Source: Beijerinckiaceae bacterium
Lineage (GTDB): Bacteria; Pseudomonadota; Alphaproteobacteria; Rhizobiales; Beijerinckiaceae
NCBI GenBank assembly: GCA_947456315.1
Contig: CANGRU010000144.1
Coordinates: forward strand, 1 to 5,323
Direction of reading: 5' to 3'
Length of the DNA stretch: 5,323 nt
Below are positions 1 through 5,323 of this stretch, in pieces. The position numbers and the translations under genes were made by a program. The notes under the pieces were generated by a model. It had not been told where the DNA came from. It worked only from the letters and a program-made list of their open reading frames with translations, and ran no database searches. The stretch's first letter is position 1; the number at the start of each line of letters is the position of its first letter.

Positions 1-595
1 AGAGGGTGCGTGCGCCCACATCAATGGCGGTCATTTCAGCAATTTCGCCGCGCTCGCACACGGCAATTTTCGATGTGCCGCCACCGATATCGATGTTCAT
101 GACGCGGGCGTTTTCGCGTGCCGAGCGGGCAGCTGCCCCCGAGCCGAAGGCGGCCAGCGTGGTTTCCAGCCCGTCACCGGCCGAAACGGAGACGAATTTG
201 CCGGTCTGGGCGGCAAACAGCTCGCCAATGGCGCGCGCATTGTTGCGGCGCACTGCGACGCCCGTGAGGATCAGGGCGCCCGTGTCGATCGACATCGGGT
301 CGATGCCCGCCATCTCATATTGCTTGTCGATAAAGGCGCCGAGCTTGGCGGCGTCAATTTCGGACAAATCGGCGGTATAGGGGGTCAAAAGCACGTCGGA
401 TTCGTGAAAAACCTCACGTTCCGTGACGATATAGCGGTTATCGACGCGTTCCAGCACGAGGCGGGAAAAGACCAGATGGGAGGTCGAGGAGCCGATATCG
501 ACGCCCACACTGACCAAGCGGATCTCGTCTTCCTCTTCGAGGCTGCGCCGCACATTGCTGAAAAATACGCGTCCCCCGACGGCCTCGTCACTCAT
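1..595 (-). CDS. eutA: EutA-family ASKHA ATPase, N-terminal part (runs off left edge)
   Basis: The reverse strand is open from an ATG at 595 to the window edge, giving 198 codons of an incomplete protein. It begins MSDEAVGGRVFF and has an acidic stretch (EEEDE, residues 20-24) before the ASKHA core. The phosphate-1 motif is VGVDIGSSTS (30-39) and the phosphate-2 motif is MNIDIGGGTSK (166-176). Between them lie DTGALILTG (104-112) and FGSGAA (150-155), which match the EutA family. EutA reactivates adenosylcobalamin-dependent ethanolamine ammonia-lyase in the cytoplasm by ATP-driven release of damaged cofactor. By hand alignment, about half the residues between the two phosphate motifs match the complete EutA-like protein encoded divergently at 940-2679, so the two are paralogues. 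This copy lacks the His-rich N-terminus of its partner. The adenosine motif and C-terminus are outside the window, so it is unknown whether it has a His tail. Family assignment is firm. The substrate enzyme is unknown, because no eutB or eutC is visible. Confidence 0.88.
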   Translation of the reverse strand, partial: MSDEAVGGRVFFSNVRRSLEEEDEIRLVSVGVDIGSSTSHLVFSRLVLERVDNRYIVTEREVFHESDVLLTPYTADLSEIDAAKLGAFIDKQYEMAGIDPMSIDTGALILTGVAVRRNNARAIGELFAAQTGKFVSVSAGDGLETTLAAFGSGAAARSARENARVMNIDIGGGTSKIAVCERGEIAEMTAIDVGARTL

Positions 596-601
596 CTGGC
601 G

Positions 602-606
602 CTCCT
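602..606 (-). promoter_or_regulatory. Ribosome binding site of the minus-strand eutA-like gene
   Basis: On the reverse strand AGGAG lies six bases before the ATG at 595. This is a near-ideal Shine-Dalgarno site, and it supports that start for the left-hand gene. Confidence 0.75.
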
Positions 607-635
607 GTCCACCTATTTGGCCCGGTTTCCCGGGG

Positions 636-666
636 CTTTGCCTTTGGTCTTTGCAATCGGCCAAAG
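636..666. repeat. CTTTG repeat cluster with an inverted copy
   Basis: CTTTG occurs three times at 6-7 base steps (636-640, 642-646, 649-653), and the reverse complement CAAAG lies at 662-666. CTTTGG (642-647) and CCAAAG (661-666) form a 6-base inverted repeat with a 13-base spacer. The cluster overlaps the expected -10 and transcription start zone of the left-hand gene, so an operator is possible. The repeats are short and could be chance. Confidence 0.3.
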
Positions 667-681
667 CAGGGGGGCTGTCAA
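653..681 (-). promoter_or_regulatory. Candidate sigma-70-type promoter for the minus-strand eutA-like gene
   Basis: The reverse strand carries a perfect -35 box, TTGACA (plus-strand 681-676). A 17-base spacer leads to GATTGC (658-653), a poor match to TATAAT. Alphaproteobacterial -10 boxes are often degenerate, so this is plausible. It would give a leader of roughly 50 bases before the ATG at 595. Confidence 0.35.
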
Positions 682-753
682 CCGCAAGGCGGCCCGTCCG
701 GCGCCTTGTTTTCAGGGGGCGCAGAGCCCTCACCCTGCTGTTTCCGCTTGCCT

Positions 754-781
754 TTGACCCGTCTAGACCTTAGTCGAATAA
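754..781 (+). promoter_or_regulatory. Candidate promoter of the eutA-ABC operon
   Basis: TTGACC (754-759) is followed after 16 bases by GAATAA (776-781) at the start of the most A/T-rich patch of the gap. The spacer holds the perfect palindrome GTCTAGAC (761-768), and GACC repeats ten bases apart (756-759 and 766-769), which is where a repressor could bind. The -10 match is weak. The leader would be about 150 bases long. Confidence 0.3.
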
Positions 782-798
782 GAGACAATAAAAATGAA

Positions 799-817
799 GC
801 CCCGGCAAAGTTGGGGC
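799..817 (-). terminator. Hairpin with T-rich 3' side on the minus strand (possible terminator)
   Basis: GCCCC (799-803) pairs with GGGGC (813-817). Two G-T wobbles and a C-G pair can extend the stem inward, leaving a three-base loop. Read on the reverse strand, the stem is followed by TTCATTTTTATT (798-787), the layout of an intrinsic terminator. It could stop antisense transcription coming out of the right-hand eutA-like gene before it enters the left-hand one. On the plus strand it would be only a leader hairpin. The core stem is just five pairs, so confidence is low. Confidence 0.25.
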
Positions 818-922
818 GGGAGGACGCGGCGCTCAAAACAGCCCGCAACGTGACTTGAGGCGCGACCCGATATGGCCCCGTGAAGAGGCTAGGCCGGTTT
901 TGCGCGCCCGATCCAGTGCAAC

Positions 923-928
923 GAAGGA
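923..928 (+). promoter_or_regulatory. Probable ribosome binding site of the plus-strand eutA-like gene
   Basis: GAAGGA lies 11 bases before the ATG at 940, a somewhat long spacing. A rival site, AAAGGG (970-975), lies six bases before an in-frame ATG at 982. The two cannot be separated from sequence alone, so the start could be either. Confidence 0.45.
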
Positions 929-939
929 CGCGAGTTTTC

Positions 940-2679
940 ATGGCCGGCGCGGAAGACGACAAGAAGACCAAAGGGCATTCCATGGCCGAACATCACGGCA
1001 TGGGCCCGGGCTGGAAACATGAGCATGACGGTTATTCCGATCACGAACATGACGAATACGACATGGACGGACCGATCGAGGACAATCCGCTCTGGCAGGC
1101 TGACAATGTTCATCTCACCAGCGTCGGTGTCGACATTGGCTCGTCGGGCACGCAGGTTATTTTCTCGCGCATTCATCTGCGCCGTCTCGCTGAAGATCTG
1201 ACCAGCCGTTATTATGTTGTCTCGCGCGAAACGCTCTATCTCTCGCCTGTCTCGCTGACGCCTTATTCCAGCGAAACACGCATCGATGATGTGAAGCTCG
1301 GCGAAATCATCAGAGCTGCCTATGAAGGCGCTGGCCTGAAACCCGCTGAAGTCGACACAGGTGCTGTCATTCTGACGGGCGAAGCTTTGCGCCGTGAAAA
1401 TGCGCAGGGCATTTCCAACCTCCTGTCGGAAGCGGGCGGCGAGTTTGTCTGCGCGACTGCAGGCCATCACATGGAATCCATGCTGGCTGGTTATGGTTCA
1501 GGTGCGGCCAATGTGTCGCTCGAGTCCGGCCAGCGCGTGCTGAACATCGATATTGGTGGCGGCACAACCAAGCTTGCCGTGCTCGAAGGTGGCCGCGTGC
1601 TGGGCACAGCGGCTTTCCATGTCGGCGGCCGTCTGCTGGTTGTCGACGAGGCTTTCAAGATCGTGCGCCTTGATCCGGCGGGCAAGACACACGCCAAGCG
1701 CGCTGGCTTTGAATGGAAGCTGGGCGACACAGTCACCTCCGAGCAACTCGACAAGGTGGCCGATGTGATGGCGGAAACGCTGGTCGATGCGCTCACCCAG
1801 CGCCCGATGTCGCATGACATTGCGCATCTTTATCTCACCGATCCGATTCTCGATTTCGGCACACTCGGCGGCATCATGTTCTCCGGTGGTGTGGCGGAAT
1901 ATGTTTACGCGCGGGAAGAGCGCGACTTCGGCGATATGGGCAAGCGCTTTGGCACAGCCATTGCGCGCAAGATCGCAGCCAAGCGTTTCCCTTGGACCTG
2001 TCTGCCGGCGGGTGAATGTATCCGTGCGACCGCGCTGGGCGCATCCGAATATTCCGTGCAGCTGTCTGGCAATACGAGCTACATTTCAAACCCCGGCGAA
2101 TTGCTGCCGCGCCGCAATCTGCAGGTCATCCAGCCGCCTGTCGAAACAGGCGACGAGATTGATGCGGATGCTGTGGCCAAAGCCATCAAGTCGCATCGCA
2201 AGGCGTTTGAAGTCGAGAGCGCCGATGTCGACATTGCGCTGGCGCTGCGTTGGACGGGCGTGCCCTTCTATGATCGCATCGCACCTTTCGCCAAGGGCAT
2301 TATCGCAGGATTGGCTGATCATATTGCGGCGAACAAGCCGATCTATGTCATGCTCGATGGCGACATTGCCCAGACGCTTGGCGCGATCATGCGCGAAGAA
2401 ATGGGCGTCACATCCGAAGTTCTCGTGATCGATGGCGTCATGCTGATGGATTTCGATTACATCGATCTGGGCAAGGTGCGCATTCCTTCCTTTACCGTGC
2501 CGGTGACGATCAAATCGCTGGTCTTCTCGGAAGACCCGCGCGGGCCGCGCGCCAAGGAAATCATCCACCACCGGTCTGAAGATCATGGTCATGGTCACGA
2601 CCATGGTCACTCACATTCTCACGCCCATTCGCATGATCATGGTCATCACCATCATCATGATGATGGTCATAAGCATTAA
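940..2679 (+). CDS. eutA: EutA-family reactivase-like ATPase with His-rich ends
   Basis: This is a complete 579-residue protein of the ethanolamine ammonia-lyase reactivase (EutA) family, a cytoplasmic ASKHA ATPase. From the ATG at 940 the phosphate-1 motif is DIGSSGTQVIFSR (65-77), phosphate-2 is VLNIDIGGGTTK (200-211), and the adenosine motif is FSGGVAEYV (314-322). The family C-terminal signature around YIDLG...VPVTIKSLVF (507-529) is also present. E. coli EutA is about 467 residues. The excess is a roughly 60-residue N-terminal extension with seven His (residues 13-37) and a tail after residue 529 that ends in a His-rich segment (543-579, 19 His of 37). The nucleotide-binding motifs are intact, so an active ATPase is expected. 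Alternative starts are GTG 880 (no ribosome binding site seen) and ATG 982. The stop is only 14 bases before the permease gene, implying co-transcription with an ABC importer. No EutB or EutC is visible, so the reactivated enzyme is unknown. The His tail suggests binding of Ni, Co, Zn or similar metals, which is inference. Confidence 0.9.
   Translation: MAGAEDDKKTKGHSMAEHHGMGPGWKHEHDGYSDHEHDEYDMDGPIEDNPLWQADNVHLTSVGVDIGSSGTQVIFSRIHLRRLAEDLTSRYYVVSRETLYLSPVSLTPYSSETRIDDVKLGEIIRAAYEGAGLKPAEVDTGAVILTGEALRRENAQGISNLLSEAGGEFVCATAGHHMESMLAGYGSGAANVSLESGQRVLNIDIGGGTTKLAVLEGGRVLGTAAFHVGGRLLVVDEAFKIVRLDPAGKTHAKRAGFEWKLGDTVTSEQLDKVADVMAETLVDALTQRPMSHDIAHLYLTDPILDFGTLGGIMFSGGVAEYVYAREERDFGDMGKRFGTAIARKIAAKRFPWTCLPAGECIRATALGASEYSVQLSGNTSYISNPGELLPRRNLQVIQPPVETGDEIDADAVAKAIKSHRKAFEVESADVDIALALRWTGVPFYDRIAPFAKGIIAGLADHIAANKPIYVMLDGDIAQTLGAIMREEMGVTSEVLVIDGVMLMDFDYIDLGKVRIPSFTVPVTIKSLVFSEDPRGPRAKEIIHHRSEDHGHGHDHGHSHSHAHSHDHGHHHHHDDGHKH
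2566..2676 (+). other. Histidine-rich C-terminal tail of the EutA-like protein
   Basis: The last 37 codons encode 19 His, mostly alternating with Gly, Asp and Ser (HGHDHGHSHSHAHSHDHG), then a run of five His. Such tails are known in nickel, cobalt and zinc handling proteins such as HypB, SlyD and CobW-type GTPases, but are not part of E. coli EutA. CAT and CAC codons are mixed, and the frame stays open to a clean TAA. This looks like a selected protein feature rather than a simple DNA repeat expansion. Confidence 0.9.
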
Positions 2680-2693
2680 AGCCGGGGGCGCAG

Positions 2694-4439
2694 GTGGCAT
2701 CTGTTGAGAATGTTTCTGGCGATTTGCAGACGGGCGCTCAGCCTGTGGTGAAAGCCGATCCGAAATGGGCGATCATGGGTGGCGTTGTCTCCATCGTCGC
2801 TTGGCTGGCCCTCGTTCCGCTGGTGTTTCTGATCTATCAGAGCTTCCGCACACCGGGCACGGCGCGCAAGCCTGCGATCTGGACGCTGGGCAATTACTTT
2901 GAAGCCTATTCAAGCCCAGACACGCTTTTGCTGTTTGCCAATTCGGTGCAATTTGCAGCGGGCACAGCCATTCTTGCTCTTGTTGTGGGCACAGCGCTCG
3001 CCTGGATGACAGAGCGCACCAACACGCCGCTGAAGCCGCTCTTCTACGCCCTGTCGATCATTCCGCTGATCATTCCGGGCATTCTCTTCGTCGTGTCGTG
3101 GATTTTTCTGGCGAGCCCCAAGATCGGTCTGATCAATCTGGCCCTGCAAAACATTCTGGGCACGGACAAAGTCTATGTCGATATTTATTCCATGGCGGGC
3201 ATGATCTGGGTGGATGGTTTGCATTATGCCCCCATCGCCTTCCTGCTGATGACAGCCGCCTTCCGCGCGATGGATCCGTCACTCGAAGAAAGCGCCATGA
3301 TGAGTGGCGCTTCCATGTGGGGCATTTTCCGCCGCATCACGTTGAAGCTGGCTTTCCCTGCGGTGGCGGCATCTTTCCTGATCCTCTTCGTGCGCTCGAT
3401 CGAGAGTTTCGAAGTGCCGGCACTTCTGGGCCTGCCGGTTGGCATTCAGGTGTTCACGTCCGCTATTTATGATGCGATCCATTCGTACCCGAGCAATATC
3501 GGATTGGCGGCCGCCTATGCGATCACGCTGCTCGTCATCACCATGGGCGGCATTTACTTCCAGTCGCGCATTACGGCGCAGGGCGGCAAATATTCGACTG
3601 TGACAGGCAAAGGCTTTCGCCCGCGCACCATTGATCTGGGTCGCTGGAAATACCTCACCGCCGGCATTTTCGTGGTCTATGCCTTGATGGTGGTGATCCT
3701 GCCGTTCTTGGTGCTGCTCTGGTCATCCTTGCAGAAATTCTATTCGGTGCCGTCGATGGATGCGCTGCGCAATGTGTCGCTGGCGGCCTATGTGACGATC
3801 ATCAATTATCCGAGCGTCGGCACGGCGGTCTGGAACTCGTTCATCCTGTCGATCGGCTCGGCCACGACCGTGATGGTGCTCACAGCCATTGTCTGCTGGA
3901 TCGTGCTGCGCACCAAGATTCGCGGCCGTTTCCTGCTGGACCAGCTGGCTTCCATTCCGCTGGTGCTGCCGGGCCTCGTCATGGGTCTGGCCATTATGGT
4001 CTGCTACCTGACCATTGGCGGGGGTATTTACGGCACGATCTGGATCCTGTTCATCGCCTATGTGACGCGCTTTCTGCCCTATGGGATGCGCTACAACACG
4101 ACCTCCATGGTGCAGCTGCACAAGGAGCTGGAGGAATCAGCCGCCATGTCCGGCGCCAGCTGGTTCACGTCCTTCCGGCGCATTGTCCTGCCGCTTCTGA
4201 AGCCCGGCCTCTTGGCGGGCTGGATTTATATTGTCATTGTCTCGGTTCGCGAATTGTCGAGCTCCATCCTGCTCTATAGTCCGGGCACAGAGGTGGTCTC
4301 GATTGTCATTTGGGAAATGTGGCAGAATGGCCAATATGTGGAATTGTCGGCCTTCGGCGTCATGCTGATTGCGACACTCTTCGTGTTCGTCATGACAGCT
4401 CAATGGATCGGCAAGCGCTTCGGCGTTAAAGAAACTTAA
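2694..4439 (+). CDS. ABC importer permease, fused two-domain, Fe(III)-transport type
   Basis: This 581-residue inner-membrane protein has two binding-protein-dependent transport permease domains in tandem, as in FbpB/SfuB-type iron(III) permeases. About twelve hydrophobic segments are visible, roughly at 26-47, 78-104, 117-140, 167-189, 221-236, 271-289, 320-343, 380-405, 418-440, 445-463, 503-520 and 552-572. Each half carries the cytoplasmic EAA loop that docks on the ATPase: EESAMMSGASMWGIFRRITL (198-217) and ESAAMSGASWFTSFRRIVLP (481-500). The start is taken as GTG 2694, with a weak G-rich site at 2684-2688. The next in-frame ATG, at 2775, would trim the first membrane segment. The fused architecture also occurs in 2-aminoethylphosphonate, thiamine and polyamine-like importers, so the ligand cannot be named. 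The ATPase follows after 18 bases. No periplasmic binding protein is encoded in the window. Confidence 0.9.
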   Translation: MASVENVSGDLQTGAQPVVKADPKWAIMGGVVSIVAWLALVPLVFLIYQSFRTPGTARKPAIWTLGNYFEAYSSPDTLLLFANSVQFAAGTAILALVVGTALAWMTERTNTPLKPLFYALSIIPLIIPGILFVVSWIFLASPKIGLINLALQNILGTDKVYVDIYSMAGMIWVDGLHYAPIAFLLMTAAFRAMDPSLEESAMMSGASMWGIFRRITLKLAFPAVAASFLILFVRSIESFEVPALLGLPVGIQVFTSAIYDAIHSYPSNIGLAAAYAITLLVITMGGIYFQSRITAQGGKYSTVTGKGFRPRTIDLGRWKYLTAGIFVVYALMVVILPFLVLLWSSLQKFYSVPSMDALRNVSLAAYVTIINYPSVGTAVWNSFILSIGSATTVMVLTAIVCWIVLRTKIRGRFLLDQLASIPLVLPGLVMGLAIMVCYLTIGGGIYGTIWILFIAYVTRFLPYGMRYNTTSMVQLHKELEESAAMSGASWFTSFRRIVLPLLKPGLLAGWIYIVIVSVRELSSSILLYSPGTEVVSIVIWEMWQNGQYVELSAFGVMLIATLFVFVMTAQWIGKRFGVKET

Positions 4440-4444
4440 AAAAC

Positions 4445-4454
4445 GGGGGAGGGG
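4445..4454 (+). promoter_or_regulatory. Purine-rich ribosome binding site of the ABC ATPase gene
   Basis: GGGGGAGGGG lies just three bases before the ATG at 4458, with its GGAGG core about six bases away. It fills most of the 18-base gap after the permease stop. The gap leaves no room for a promoter or terminator, which supports one transcript. Confidence 0.65.
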
Positions 4455-4457
4455 AAC

Positions 4458-5323
4458 ATGCTCACGGTGAAAGGTCTCAACACCGAATATCCAAGCCAAA
4501 AAGGTCCGCCGGTGAAAGCCGCGCAGGACGTAACCTTCGAGGTTCCGGCTGGCAAATTCTTTACCCTGCTCGGGCCATCTGGCTGCGGCAAGACAACCAC
4601 GCTGCGCTCCATCGCCGGCCTTGAACGTCCTGTGGGCGGCGAGATCGTCGTCAATGGCCGCACGGTCTATTCGTCCGCGAAGAAGATTTTCATTCCGCCG
4701 AACCAGCGCAATTTCGGCATGGTGTTCCAGTCCTACGCGATCTGGCCGCACATGACCGTGTTTGCCAATGCGGCCTTCCCGCTGGAAGTGCGCAAGACCA
4801 AAATGTCAGCCCAGGACATCCGCGAAAAAGTGATGCGCGTTTTGTCTGCTGTGGCGCTGGAGCAATATGCGGATCGCGAAGCGACCAAGCTGTCAGGCGG
4901 CCAGCAGCAGCGCTTGGCGTTGGCGCGTGCGCTCGTCATGGAGCCGGAACTGCTCTTGCTCGATGAGCCTTTGTCCAACCTCGACGCCAAGCTGCGTGAT
5001 CGCATGCGGTTCGAACTGAAGCGCATCCAGCGTGAGCTGGGTCTCACCACCATTTACGTGACCCATGATCAGGGCGAAGCGCTGGCGCTCAGCCATGAGA
5101 TCGCGGTGATGAATGAAGGTCGTATCGTGCAGGTCGGCACGCCGCGCGAAATCTATGAGCATCCGCGCACGAAATTCGTCGCCGACTTTATCGGCACGAC
5201 CAATTTCATCGACGGCACGGTGCTGGGCATGGACACGGCCACGGGCCGCTGGAATGTGCGCACACCTGCTGGTGACATGCTGGTGCATGCCGTGCAGACG
5301 CTGGCGCCCAATATGGCGGTGAC
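4458..5323 (+). CDS. ABC importer ATP-binding protein, Fe(III)/polyamine type (cut by right edge)
   Basis: The frame is open from the ATG at 4458 to the window end, giving 288 residues without a stop. All nucleotide-binding motifs are present: Walker A GPSGCGKTT (39-47), Q-loop VFQSYAIWPHMTV (89-101), signature LSGGQQQR (145-152), Walker B LLLLDEP (165-171), D-loop SNLDAK (173-178) and the H-loop His in VTHDQGEA (His 203). From about residue 248 the sequence (TTNFIDGTVLG) enters the C-terminal TOBE-like regulatory domain of the FbpC/PotA/MalK class. These proteins are usually 350-370 residues, so some 60-80 are missing beyond the window. The dimer would sit on the cytoplasmic face and power the permease encoded just upstream. 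The motif set fits iron(III), spermidine/putrescine or phosphonate importers equally well, so the ligand is not determined. Confidence 0.92.
   Translation, partial: MLTVKGLNTEYPSQKGPPVKAAQDVTFEVPAGKFFTLLGPSGCGKTTTLRSIAGLERPVGGEIVVNGRTVYSSAKKIFIPPNQRNFGMVFQSYAIWPHMTVFANAAFPLEVRKTKMSAQDIREKVMRVLSAVALEQYADREATKLSGGQQQRLALARALVMEPELLLLDEPLSNLDAKLRDRMRFELKRIQRELGLTTIYVTHDQGEALALSHEIAVMNEGRIVQVGTPREIYEHPRTKFVADFIGTTNFIDGTVLGMDTATGRWNVRTPAGDMLVHAVQTLAPNMAV

Larger units (their letters stand above)
596..939. other. Divergent intergenic region between the two eutA-like genes
   Basis: This 344-base gap separates two genes transcribed away from each other, so it should carry both promoters and any shared control site. 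It holds a TTGACA box facing left (676-681), a TTGACC box facing right (754-759), a CTTTG repeat cluster (636-666), the palindrome GTCTAGAC (761-768), an A/T-rich patch around 776-798 and a small hairpin (799-817). I find no convincing coding gene, tRNA or known riboswitch in it. Short open frames here are arginine- and proline-rich products of GC-rich sequence. Confidence 0.7.

Noticed and set aside
621..640. CCCGG-TTTC-CCGGG hairpin
   Set aside because: It is only five pairs in GC-rich sequence with no T run on either side, so it is not supported as a terminator or regulatory element.
320..757. Plus-strand open frame of 145 codons overlapping the left-hand gene
   Set aside because: The reverse strand over 1-595 encodes an unmistakable EutA-family protein. 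The plus-strand frame has no recognisable motif and is a shadow of it.
794..853. Possible 19-codon leader peptide (MKPRQSWGGRTRR...)
   Set aside because: No Shine-Dalgarno sequence precedes the ATG, and the composition is what random GC-rich sequence gives. It also overlaps the hairpin.
596..939. Cobalamin riboswitch, expected if the genes were B12-controlled
   Set aside because: I looked on both strands for the B12 box and the surrounding conserved stems and saw no convincing match. A covariance-model search for the cobalamin family would settle it.
678..983. Minus-strand open frame of 101 codons across the intergenic gap
   Set aside because: It overlaps the N-terminus of the plus-strand EutA-like gene, has no good ribosome binding site and looks like low-complexity GC-rich translation.
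2581..2670. Tandem DNA repeat of CATGGT-like units
   Set aside because: The repetition follows from alternating His and Gly/Asp codons in the protein tail. Unit lengths and codons vary, so it is not an independent DNA repeat.
4137..4751. Minus-strand open frame of 204 codons across the permease-ATPase junction
   Set aside because: It lies opposite the second EAA loop of the permease and the Walker A motif of the ATPase, both clearly coding on the plus strand. Its translation has no family features.

Overview
The window reads as a stretch of chromosome from a GC-rich Gram-negative bacterium, most likely an alphaproteobacterium of the Hyphomicrobiales (Rhizobiales) type. That placement is inferred from codon usage (strong G/C preference at third positions, frequent GGC, CTG, ATC and GCG) and protein character, not from a marker gene. 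All four genes look similar in composition, and I see no IS element, tRNA, rRNA, CRISPR array or phage gene.

Layout. (1) Positions 1-595, minus strand: the N-terminal 198 residues of a EutA-family protein (ethanolamine ammonia-lyase reactivase, an ASKHA-fold ATPase), running off the left edge. (2) Positions 596-939: a 344-base divergent intergenic region with a candidate promoter for each direction, a CTTTG repeat cluster, an 8-base palindrome and a short hairpin. (3) Positions 940-2679, plus strand: a second, complete EutA-family gene with an unusual histidine-rich N-terminus and a tail containing 19 His in its last 37 residues. (4) Positions 2694-4439: a fused two-domain ABC importer permease of the Fe(III)/polyamine/phosphonate type. 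(5) Positions 4458-5323: the matching ABC ATPase, cut by the right edge before its C-terminal domain is complete.

The complete eutA-like gene, the permease and the ATPase are separated by only 14 and 18 bases with no visible terminator, so they very probably form one operon. The second eutA-like gene diverges from it. In enteric bacteria EutA uses ATP to exchange damaged cobalamin on ethanolamine ammonia-lyase (EutBC), and sits with eutB/eutC. Here no eutB, eutC or microcompartment gene is visible. Instead, two EutA paralogues flank an importer that would take up a metal, metal complex or small organic solute. The most interesting reading is that these EutA-like proteins were recruited to a job tied to the imported ligand, possibly metal or cofactor handling through the His-rich ends. 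That is inference: the substrate-binding protein and any partner enzyme lie outside the window or elsewhere in the genome.
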